DNA of 11,500 nucleotides from Promethearchaeota archaeon (GTDB taxonomy: Archaea > Asgardarchaeota > Lokiarchaeia > Sigynarchaeales > SOKP01): assembly GCA_030668025.1 (NCBI GenBank), contig DAOUUT010000106.1, positions 1-11,500 on the forward strand. Reading direction: 5' to 3'. The position numbers were made by a program, and so were the translations under genes. Of the stretch, positions 1-6,575 are shown piece by piece. The notes beneath the pieces were generated by a model. It did not search any database, was not told the DNA's origin, and saw nothing but the letters and a program-made list of their open reading frames with translations. Position 1 is the first letter of the stretch. Each line of letters starts with the position of its first letter.

Positions 1-1
1 A

Positions 2-508
2 GATAGTACCTCTTTATTACAACCTGGTGAGGGATTTCTTGTTGGTTCAACGGCACGTGGTTTTGTACTTATACATTCTGAAACATTTGAAACAACTTTT
101 GTGAATTCTAGACCATTTCGTGTCAACGCAGGTGACGTATCCGCTTATATCTTAGTTCCCAACGATGATCCTGAAAAGATCTACCAAACAAATTACTTAA
201 GCGAATTAAAAGGTGGTAAGAGAGTTCTAGCTGTAAATTATAAAGGGGAAGCTCGAAATGTTTCTATTGGACGCGTAAAAATAGAGATTCGACCAATGTT
301 GAGATTTGAATTGGAAGTTTCTGAAGGTAACAAAAAAATCCCCCTGAGTTGTATATGTCAAAATGCCGAAACAATTCGGTTAGTGGCTCCGGATGGTAAA
401 GCTAAATCTGTTGTTGCTATTAAAATTGGCGACGAGGTTTTAGTACATATTGGACCCGGAGCGACTCATTTTGGAACTGCTATAAAAGAATCAATTTTGG
501 AGAAATAA
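2..508 (+). CDS. aroB': 3-dehydroquinate synthase II (archaeal AroB'), C-terminal part
   Basis: This is the 3' portion of a gene that begins before the window; the frame is open from base 2 and gives 168 residues. The family carries out the NAD-dependent oxidative deamination and cyclisation of 2-amino-3,7-dideoxy-D-threo-hept-6-ulosonate to 3-dehydroquinate. It replaces the bacterial DAHP/AroB route to aromatic amino acids in many archaea and is cytosolic. The recognisable family segments are GEGFLVGSTARGFVLIHSE, SRPFRVNAGDVSAYILVP and YLSELKGGKRVLAV, followed by GRVKIEIRPMLRFELEV near the C-terminus. An ATG does not occur early: the GTG at 101 is internal to the conserved region and is not the start. 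The next gene starts 61 bases later behind its own TATA-like box, so this gene probably ends its own transcript. The identification is firm from these motifs; the missing N-terminal half cannot be assessed. Confidence 0.93.
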   Translation, partial: DSTSLLQPGEGFLVGSTARGFVLIHSETFETTFVNSRPFRVNAGDVSAYILVPNDDPEKIYQTNYLSELKGGKRVLAVNYKGEARNVSIGRVKIEIRPMLRFELEVSEGNKKIPLSCICQNAETIRLVAPDGKAKSVVAIKIGDEVLVHIGPGATHFGTAIKESILEK

Positions 509-525
509 TCTTTTAATTAAATAAA

Positions 526-534
526 TTTATAAAA
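526..534 (+). promoter_or_regulatory. Putative archaeal TATA box for the GH57 gene
   Basis: TTTATAAAA lies about 40 bases before the ATG at 570. Initiation about 25 bases downstream of the box centre would give a leader of about 15 bases. The region is AT-rich, so chance matches are common; the position is what supports it. Confidence 0.45.
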
Positions 535-569
535 TCCTAATAAAATAAAACAAAAACCTTTTGATTAAT

Positions 570-1811
570 ATGACAATTTACTGGGCACCAATGCTTCATG
601 CTTACCAACCTCCATATCAGGATGTTGGCGTTTTGCGAAAAATTAATAAAGAGTGTTATAAACCTTTATTTTCTATGCTAGAAGAACATGAAAATATCAA
701 AATCAGTCTAAATATAAATAGTAATCTTATTGAAATGTTCCATGAATTTGATTTAGAGGATACGCTGGAGTTATTAAAAAATTTAGTTTCTGAAAACAAA
801 ATTGAAATTCTTGGAACCGCAAAATTTCATCCTATTCTTCCATTAATACCCGAAAAAGAAGCTCAAAACCAGATTCAATTAAATGAGGAGATTAATAGGT
901 TGGAATTTCAAAAATGGGAGAGAAAAGGTTTTTTTCCGCCCGAAATGTCTATTAACTCTAAAGTTGCTAAATTCATTAAACAGTTAGGCTATAAATGGGT
1001 AATAATGAGCGGAATAGCTTGCCCAGTAAAATGGCCCTACGATTACATATATTGTTCTCCAAATGGATTACAGTTGTTTTTTAGAGACGATATTTTAAGC
1101 AACAAAATTTCATTTAATAATATTAATGCAAAAGAATTTGTCAAAGATATAAATGATCTTTTTAAAGACAAAAAAGAATCTAAGGATAAAGACAAATATA
1201 TTATCACTGCGATGGATTCTGAGACATTCGGTCATCATATAAAGAAATATGAAAGAATTTTTTTGAGTAAAGTTTTTGAACTTATTAACTCTCAGAAAGA
1301 AATTAAGATTGTATTTATATCCGATTTAGATAAATATTTTCCGATTCATAAAGAAAAAATAATTCCACGAGATTCAAGTTGGAGCACTACTCATGAGGAT
1401 ATAAAGGCAAACATCCCGTTCCCATTGTGGGATCATCCTGATAATAGTATCCATAAGTTATATTGGAAGATAATGAGAAGCTTAAATAATATAATGACCT
1501 TGTTAGAAAATCTTGATTTAACTCAAGATTGGGAGGTAGAAAATTATTATAACACCGCTAGATGGTTTTATGATAAAGGAATTTGTTCGGATTGTACATG
1601 GTGGGCTAATCCTACTCGAGGGGCATGGAGTCCTAATTTGATTTATAAAGGAATTGAGTTTCTTTTGAGATCTGCTCTTAATGCTCAACTAGCATTAGTT
1701 CATGCTAATCAATCTGATTTAGGAGAAGGATATTTTGATTCGATATCGCTTTATCATAATCTATTACTTATGGAAATTTACTCAATAACTAAAAAAAAAA
1801 TAAATCCTTAA
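570..1811 (+). CDS. Glycoside hydrolase family 57 protein (alpha-amylase/4-alpha-glucanotransferase-like)
   Basis: This 413-residue protein shows the GH57 conserved regions in order. HAYQPP at residues 10-15 is region 1 (normally HxHQP). GTAKFHPILPLIP at 82-94 is region 2. GFFPPEMSI at 120-128 places Glu125 as the expected catalytic nucleophile. AMDSETFGHH at 214-223 places Asp216 as the expected acid/base. SSWSTTHEDI around 269-278 and a helical C-terminal part with TWWANPTRGAWSP complete the fold. GH57 enzymes retain configuration and act on alpha-1,4/1,6 glucans; the exact substrate cannot be read from the sequence. There is no signal peptide or membrane segment, so it should act in the cytoplasm, for example on stored glycogen or imported oligosaccharides. 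I chose the ATG at 570 rather than the in-frame TTG at 561 because the family's first strand begins directly at this Met. The last codons run through ten A residues (1791-1800). A GPH sugar symporter lies 3.3 kb downstream, but not in the same operon. Confidence 0.88.
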   Translation: MTIYWAPMLHAYQPPYQDVGVLRKINKECYKPLFSMLEEHENIKISLNINSNLIEMFHEFDLEDTLELLKNLVSENKIEILGTAKFHPILPLIPEKEAQNQIQLNEEINRLEFQKWERKGFFPPEMSINSKVAKFIKQLGYKWVIMSGIACPVKWPYDYIYCSPNGLQLFFRDDILSNKISFNNINAKEFVKDINDLFKDKKESKDKDKYIITAMDSETFGHHIKKYERIFLSKVFELINSQKEIKIVFISDLDKYFPIHKEKIIPRDSSWSTTHEDIKANIPFPLWDHPDNSIHKLYWKIMRSLNNIMTLLENLDLTQDWEVENYYNTARWFYDKGICSDCTWWANPTRGAWSPNLIYKGIEFLLRSALNAQLALVHANQSDLGEGYFDSISLYHNLLLMEIYSITKKKINP

Positions 1812-1863
1812 CTACAATAACTCTTTGATTATTTCAAATAACAATAAACTATATAATTTTAAG

Positions 1864-1873
1864 TTTATATAAT
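1864..1873 (+). promoter_or_regulatory. Putative TATA box for the zinc-ribbon/CPBP gene
   Basis: TTTATATAAT sits about 55 bases before the ATG at 1923, preceded by the A/G-containing TTTTAAG that could serve as BRE. It lies inside a small inverted repeat, GTTTAT-ATA-ATAAAC (1863-1877). Expected initiation is near 1893, giving a leader of about 30 bases. Confidence 0.45.
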
Positions 1874-1922
1874 AAACTAAGTGCGCATTTGTAGAAATTA
1901 ATGCCCTAATTTTTTGAGTATA

Positions 1923-3035
1923 ATGTCAAAAGAAAATGAAAAACAGCAATTAGTAAAACATTGCGTGTACTGTGGGACCCGAATTGAAGAAAACAAAATC
2001 TACTGTCCTAAATGTGGAAAACTCGTAGTAAAAATCGAGCCAAGCAAAGAAAAAATTCCTATTCAGAAAATCGGTCCAAAACCACCTCAAAAAAAAATTG
2101 TTTCAAGAAAATGTTCTGGTTGTAGTTCAATAATAACTTCTTCTGTATTAGAACAATGCCCGATATGTAATACTAAGCTAGAAGAGATACCACAACTTCA
2201 AAAAGCAAAATCAAGTGAAACACATCTAAATAAAACAGGCTATGTCTTTAAGAATAAAAAATTTGTGCCAGAACAAAAATTTATAATAAAAAAAGATACT
2301 TGGAATTTTAGAGAGGGCATTAGCGTTTTTGGTAACTCCCTTATGATATATATCATAATTCGATTGCTAATTACTATGTTATTAGCTTTCCCATTAGACC
2401 CCTCTGATCAGATTGATTTAAATATTACAACAATACTATTAAGCCAAATTCCAGACCTTATATTCGGGTTATATCCCTTATGGTACATTTATTCAAAAAA
2501 ACATAATTTTCAAAAATTAAGGATAAATTTTAAAGCACGACCATTTTTAATTGCACTATTAATTGGCGTAATCGGCAGTATAGGATTAGTAATTATTGAT
2601 AATTTCTCTTCTTTATTAATACAATCTATGTACGACTCCGGAATAAATTTTTTTCCTATTTTTTCTTATTTAGATGAGCAATCTCTGGTAATCCAAAACG
2701 CAGGTTTAATCTGGGTAATCTTGCTTATGGTTGTTTTATCTTTATCTGCAATTTCAACAGAATTAGTATTTAGAGGAGTGTTACATAATACTCTAAAAGA
2801 ACGTTTTGAAAATGATTTACTAGGTAGGTCTTCAGTAATTTTTATAATCGCGCTAATATACTCAGTTCTTTTTCTATTTTTTACTTTACCAATAGGAATA
2901 TATTTCTTTTTAGTAAATCTCATGGCTTTTATATTTTTAGGTATACTATATGAAGTTAATAAAAATATTCTCACCACGATTATTGCCAGCATCATCTACA
3001 ATGTTGCTCTTATTATTTTAATCGTGTATTTTTAA
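1923..3035 (+). CDS. Double zinc-ribbon membrane protein with degenerate CPBP (Rce1-like) domain
   Basis: This protein has 370 residues from the ATG at 1923; an in-frame TTG at 1914 would add three. The N-terminus carries two zinc ribbons: Cys14/Cys17 with Cys28/Cys31 (CVYCGT, CPKCGK), then Cys64/Cys67 with Cys79/Cys82 (CSGC, CPIC). A linker of about 50 residues leads to a hydrophobic domain with roughly seven or eight membrane segments (about residues 135-370). The segment STELVFRG (Glu280, Arg284) matches motif 1 of CPBP intramembrane proteases (EExxxR), and the last helix has a motif-4-like ASIIYN (Asn360). The first motif-1 Glu is Thr279, and no His occurs after residue 288, so the metal-binding His residues of motifs 2 and 4 are absent. 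By analogy with methanogen Rce1, peptidase activity should be lost. It is more likely a membrane anchor, scaffold or sensor with cytosolic zinc ribbons. CPBP fold membership is probable, not certain. Confidence 0.72.
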   Translation: MSKENEKQQLVKHCVYCGTRIEENKIYCPKCGKLVVKIEPSKEKIPIQKIGPKPPQKKIVSRKCSGCSSIITSSVLEQCPICNTKLEEIPQLQKAKSSETHLNKTGYVFKNKKFVPEQKFIIKKDTWNFREGISVFGNSLMIYIIIRLLITMLLAFPLDPSDQIDLNITTILLSQIPDLIFGLYPLWYIYSKKHNFQKLRINFKARPFLIALLIGVIGSIGLVIIDNFSSLLIQSMYDSGINFFPIFSYLDEQSLVIQNAGLIWVILLMVVLSLSAISTELVFRGVLHNTLKERFENDLLGRSSVIFIIALIYSVLFLFFTLPIGIYFFLVNLMAFIFLGILYEVNKNILTTIIASIIYNVALIILIVYF

Positions 3036-3123
3036 ATATAAGATCACTTTTCATTATCCTTTAATATAAAATTTTATAATAATAAAAATCACATATCTCT
3101 AGTGGTATTATTAGTAACTTTTA

Positions 3124-3135
3124 TTATTTAAAATA
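3124..3135 (+). promoter_or_regulatory. Putative TATA box for the P-loop kinase gene
   Basis: TTATTTAAAATA is centred about 25 bases before the TTG at 3154. Transcription would start at or just before that codon. This means a leaderless message if TTG 3154 is used, or a leader of about 15 bases carrying GGAG if TTG 3169 is used. Confidence 0.35.
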
Positions 3136-3153
3136 CGACACGATCTAAACAAT

Positions 3154-3897
3154 TTGGAGAAAGAGAGATTGGGTAAAAGGTATTACACAAATAAAGGAAG
3201 CAAGGATAATGTTATTATCTCTATTGCTGGTGCTCATGGGATTGGAAAAACTACTATTTTTAATCTTTTAAAAAAAAGTTTGGGAGTCAATAACAAATTT
3301 AAATTTTTTCCAGAAAGATACATAAAAATCCCTCCTTTTCCATTTGGGTCTAGCGACAAACAAATTGGTTTCCGCAGCGAAATTCATTTTCTTCAACAAT
3401 TAATTAGAAGAAATAAAAATATCACGAATTTTGATAACCTATATAATGGCAGAGTTATTTTTTTAGATCGGACATCTATTTGTGTATTAATATATTCTAA
3501 AAGTTTGTATCTTAAGGAAAAGGATTATAACCTTATCCTTGATATGTATAAATCAGTTAAATGGAAAGAAGATTACATCGTATATCTTACAGCTGAACCC
3601 AAAACGCTATTAAAAAGAATTATTCAAAGAGGCTCAATTGATAAAATCAGAAAAGAGTGGAATGAAAGCGACAAAGAGTACTTGTTAAAAATTCTCTCCT
3701 ATTACAATCAATTTCTATTATCCAAAACTCAAACTAAAAAAATATTCATAATCGACACAGATAAATTGACCGCAGAAGCGGTTGTAGAAGAAATTAAAAA
3801 AATAATAACCAATTTATCTGGTTATTCCTTCAATAAACATGTTAGCTCTCTCTCTGTCTCTCTCTCTAATCAAAAGAATTTAAATGATTTTATGTAA
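3154..3897 (+). CDS. Deoxynucleoside kinase/thymidylate kinase-like P-loop kinase
   Basis: This 247-residue protein has a P-loop GAHGIGKTT at residues 26-34, preceded by the hydrophobic strand VIISIA. FFPERY at 51-56 resembles the strand carrying the catalytic Glu of deoxynucleoside kinases. FLQQLIRR at 79-86 has the Q/R pattern those enzymes use for base binding. FLDRTS at 103-108 matches the DR(S/T) motif, and KRIIQRG at 144-150 looks like the arginine lid. The expected reaction is ATP-dependent phosphorylation of a (deoxy)nucleoside or nucleotide; the substrate cannot be assigned. No ATG starts the frame. TTG at 3154 and TTG at 3169 are both possible; the second has GGAG nine bases upstream and still keeps the whole P-loop. 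The C-terminal tail after about residue 220 is not part of the fold, is Ser-rich, and is encoded partly by a CT repeat. It could also be a more general AAA_28-type NTPase. Confidence 0.68.
   Translation: MEKERLGKRYYTNKGSKDNVIISIAGAHGIGKTTIFNLLKKSLGVNNKFKFFPERYIKIPPFPFGSSDKQIGFRSEIHFLQQLIRRNKNITNFDNLYNGRVIFLDRTSICVLIYSKSLYLKEKDYNLILDMYKSVKWKEDYIVYLTAEPKTLLKRIIQRGSIDKIRKEWNESDKEYLLKILSYYNQFLLSKTQTKKIFIIDTDKLTAEAVVEEIKKIITNLSGYSFNKHVSSLSVSLSNQKNLNDFM
3846..3867 (+). repeat. CT-dinucleotide tract inside the kinase 3' end
   Basis: A nearly pure CT repeat, interrupted once by a G, lies 30 bases before the stop codon of the kinase gene and encodes the SSLSVSLS tail. It stands out from the A/T-only low-complexity sequence typical of this window. 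Confidence 0.8.
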
Positions 3898-4004
3898 TCA
3901 ATTATAATAAAATATATTAATATAGATTTTATGATATAAATTAAGAGAATATAATAATTATTGAATTTTAATTAACTTTAACCAAAAAAACAGTTTGATT
4001 TAAA

Positions 4005-4985
4005 ATGTCGTCCCTTGTGCAAGGTATTCGCGAAAATATGATGAAAATTTTGAGGCTCGAGGAAGATAAAACCGATTTAGAAAATTTAGCTGTTTTATCT
4101 AGAGTTGGTATGAAAGTAGCTTCTTCTACTTCTTGTGAACTTGATGCAGACGCAACTTCCGCCTCGAGTACCGCATTAATAGATTTGGGTTTGAGGTTAA
4201 GTGAAGCAACAGCTCATGGCGCTTTAACAGAAATTATTCTTCATAATACATATGGGTATAGTGTTATTTTAGCAATTAACGACGAATATCTTGTATTTGG
4301 TGGTTTAAAAAATGTATACCGAATAGGTTATTACCTTGGTTATTTACGCGAATTAGCGTTAAAGTTGAATATATTAATCTCAGGAGAGGAAATAACTGAA
4401 ATGACTCTTTCTTTAGAGGAAACCGAAAGAGCTAAACTAAGGGAAGAGCAAGAAAAAGAGGAAGTAGTTAAAATAGTTAAACCTAGTATCGAAGAAGATA
4501 AGGCAGCATTAGACGGCTTATTAGGGTTTTTAGAAGATTGGGAACAAGAAGGGAGCGATATCGCGGATGTCGAAGCTAAAAAAGAAAGTAATATTGTTTC
4601 AATCCCCTCATCTCTTGGCTTAGATTATGAAAAGCAATTAGAACAAGCAGATGAGGGCATGGAAACTCATGTACCGATTTCTCCAACAACTCAAAGTATT
4701 GAACCACAATTTAAAGTTTATGACGACGAAATTCCCCCAGTACCCCTTGAAGATTATACTCCGATGGAAATTGAAGAGGATCCCAGTTTTCAAGAGCCTC
4801 AAATCGTACAGGAACAGCCTTTACAGGATGAGATGCTTTCACTCGAAGATCTTCCTCCACCCGATTTTAATTCTGAATTTGTAGAAGGTGCTTCAGAGTA
4901 TGAAACTGAATTTGTGTTAGATAAAGAGTCAGCAACCTTTGAAAATGTTTTAAAAGATCTCGGATGGAATGAAGAAGAAGATTAA
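4005..4985 (+). CDS. Roadblock/LC7 domain protein with long acidic C-terminal tail
   Basis: Residues 1-120 of this 326-residue protein fit the Roadblock/LC7 fold: helix, strands (LAVLSRVGMKVASS), a central helix (SSTALIDLGLRLSEATAHG), strands (LTEIILHN, YSVILAIN, YLVFGG) and a final helix (IGYYLGYLRELALKLN). Such domains dimerise and act with small Ras-like GTPases (for example MglB with MglA, and LAMTOR or dynein light chains); Asgard archaea encode many of them. Residues 125-160 form a highly charged, probably helical segment. Residues 160-326 are acidic and Pro/Gln-rich, hence probably disordered. Two short amphipathic stretches stand out: GLLGFLEDWEQE (171-182) and NVLKDLGWNEEED (314-326, the C-terminus). 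They may be binding motifs. No GTPase gene is adjacent, so the partner is unknown. The start at ATG 4005 is clear from the domain boundary. The domain call is strong; the cellular role is inference. Confidence 0.82.
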   Translation: MSSLVQGIRENMMKILRLEEDKTDLENLAVLSRVGMKVASSTSCELDADATSASSTALIDLGLRLSEATAHGALTEIILHNTYGYSVILAINDEYLVFGGLKNVYRIGYYLGYLRELALKLNILISGEEITEMTLSLEETERAKLREEQEKEEVVKIVKPSIEEDKAALDGLLGFLEDWEQEGSDIADVEAKKESNIVSIPSSLGLDYEKQLEQADEGMETHVPISPTTQSIEPQFKVYDDEIPPVPLEDYTPMEIEEDPSFQEPQIVQEQPLQDEMLSLEDLPPPDFNSEFVEGASEYETEFVLDKESATFENVLKDLGWNEEED

Positions 4986-5020
4986 TTAATTTGAAAATCT
5001 ATTCATGTTTCAAAAGAATC

Positions 5021-5048
5021 CAACTTTTTCTATATAATTATTTTTCTG
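5021..5048 (+). terminator. T-rich tract after the Roadblock gene
   Basis: Two T runs (CTTTTTC and ATTTTTC) occur 35-60 bases after the stop codon at 4985. Archaeal termination works at oligo-T tracts without a hairpin, so this is a plausible terminator. The background is AT-rich, so the support is modest. Confidence 0.35.
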
Positions 5049-5148
5049 TAGCAAAATTGATAATAAATATTAAATACATTATTCTCTAATCTATAAATAA
5101 TATTAATTTAATAATAAAAGCAAATTAAATAATAACATTTGAATCATT

Positions 5149-6495
5149 ATGAGCGATACAGAATTAGAAAGAACTGAAACTACAAAGGGAAAGAGAATTA
5201 TTTTTGGATTTCCAAGGTTAGGCACATCATTAGTATTAGGAATCGAAGGTTTTGCTCTATTTACGCTTTATTATCTAGGATATGGTTTGGACTCAATTTT
5301 AATCGGTTTTGCTTTAGCAATGGGTTATTTAAGTATTGCTGCGGGACAATTTTTATTAGGATGGCTTAGTGACGCTAAATATACTAAACTAGGGAGAAGA
5401 AAGCCTTATTTAATAATATTTGGTCCTTTATTGGGTATTTCATTTATATTTCTGTTGTTACCAGCATTAGTTTTGCCAGATATGACTGATAAAAATATTT
5501 TATTTATATGGTTATTGATTTGGGATGTAATTTTTAGATTTAGCTATGCTGTAACAACGCCTTATCAGGCATGGATGGCAGAAGTTTTTCTTGCTTCTGA
5601 GCGCCCCAAAGTATCTCAAACCCAAAACACCTTTAATTTTATAGGGAATGGGTTAATGGCACTCACAACCTTACTTGTTTTTACAGGTGTATTTGAAGAA
5701 GTAGCAGCTAGTCCTAATGATATTCCTCTGGTATTTCTATTGATCGTAGTCGTATTTGGCCTTATTGCTTCAATACTTTTTATTCTAATTGTATTTATAA
5801 TGCCAACAGAACCAAATTATAAAATAGAATCTAGTCCATGGGATAATTTAAAAACTATAGTTAAAAATAAAAATTTTTTAAAAATTGTTCTCATGCAAGG
5901 AATTTCAGGCTTTGGATGGTCAATAATAAGTACAGTGATGTTAACTTATACCGAATCTGTATTATCATTAGGTGGCACAGAATATATCATTGTCGCAGTT
6001 ATATTTCTTCTAAGTATCTTTGTATTTTTATACTTATGGAGAAAACAGATAGAGAGAATAGGGAAAAAGAAAACACTTTTGCTTATCTTTTTAATTGCAG
6101 TAGTTTTTCTACCTATAACATTACTAGGTTTAATTGGAGCAATTCCTAATTTAATACTTGGAATATTCTTTATAACCGGAATTGGATTAATTTTAGGCGG
6201 GTGGTACCTATTTCCATATATCATATATGCAGACATTGCCGAAGATGACGAAAAATCTACTGGAGAATTAAAAGCAGGCGTTTATACAGGTTTTCCGAGT
6301 ATAATACTTAATATTTTCCAAGCAATTGGTGTTTTCTTGCTTGGCCTTCTGTTAGAATTGCCTGATGTTACGGTAGGAATCTCAACTTTTTCAATAGGAT
6401 TGGTCATTTGGGGTCCAATATGTTCTCTAATCTTACTGGTTTCTTATTTCTATACAAGAAAATTTGTCGAACTAGATTTCGAATGGGAAAAATAA
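5149..6495 (+). CDS. GPH-family (MFS_2) sugar:cation symporter
   Basis: This 448-residue integral membrane protein has about twelve hydrophobic segments. The loop after TM2 reads GWLSDAKYTKLGRRKPY (71-87), the GPH form of the MFS signature with Asp75 and the GRR(K/R)P element. VTTPYQAWMAEV, followed by ASERPKVSQTQNTFNFIG in the loop after TM4, and ADIAEDDEKSTGELKAGVYTG in the C-terminal half are also typical of glycoside-pentoside-hexuronide transporters such as MelB and plant SUC proteins. The expected function is uptake of a sugar or glycoside coupled to H+ or Na+ at the cytoplasmic membrane. The substrate cannot be assigned. The first 20 residues are hydrophilic and probably cytoplasmic. 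The gene stands alone, between a T-rich tract and a 15-T terminator. Import for the GH57 enzyme upstream is possible but not shown. Confidence 0.85.
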   Translation: MSDTELERTETTKGKRIIFGFPRLGTSLVLGIEGFALFTLYYLGYGLDSILIGFALAMGYLSIAAGQFLLGWLSDAKYTKLGRRKPYLIIFGPLLGISFIFLLLPALVLPDMTDKNILFIWLLIWDVIFRFSYAVTTPYQAWMAEVFLASERPKVSQTQNTFNFIGNGLMALTTLLVFTGVFEEVAASPNDIPLVFLLIVVVFGLIASILFILIVFIMPTEPNYKIESSPWDNLKTIVKNKNFLKIVLMQGISGFGWSIISTVMLTYTESVLSLGGTEYIIVAVIFLLSIFVFLYLWRKQIERIGKKKTLLLIFLIAVVFLPITLLGLIGAIPNLILGIFFITGIGLILGGWYLFPYIIYADIAEDDEKSTGELKAGVYTGFPSIILNIFQAIGVFLLGLLLELPDVTVGISTFSIGLVIWGPICSLILLVSYFYTRKFVELDFEWEK

Positions 6496-6509
6496 AAATT
6501 CATTTTTCA

Positions 6510-6524
6510 TTTTTTTTTTTTTTT
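6510..6524 (+). terminator. Oligo-T terminator (15 T)
   Basis: An uninterrupted run of 15 T begins 15 bases after the symporter stop codon. Runs of this kind terminate archaeal RNA polymerase directly. It marks the boundary between the accessory genes and the information-processing cluster. Confidence 0.7.
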
Positions 6525-6575
6525 AACTGAAAGACCATTAAAAACAAAAGTAATACCTAATTATTTTAATAGAGT

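Noticed and set aside
1791..1800. Run of ten A at the end of the GH57 gene as a frameshift site
   Set aside because: It is five codons from the stop, so slippage would change only the last few residues; nothing downstream would be fused.
2666..2995. Minus-strand frame of 109 codons inside the CPBP gene
   Set aside because: It lies fully antisense to clear membrane-protein coding sequence and has no recognisable motif or upstream signals.
4651..4884. 77-codon + frame inside the Roadblock tail
   Set aside because: It has no motif and no start signal, and sits within the acidic tail coding region, whose own frame is continuous to a clean stop.
1812..5148. Search of the AT-rich intergenic gaps for tRNA genes, CRISPR repeats or small RNAs
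   Set aside because: The gaps (about 100-160 bases each) show no cloverleaf-like GC-richer stretch, no spaced direct repeats and no insertion-sequence ends.
5916..6236. Overlapping + and - frames inside the symporter gene
   Set aside because: Both are shadows of transmembrane coding sequence; the gene's own frame is intact and conserved.
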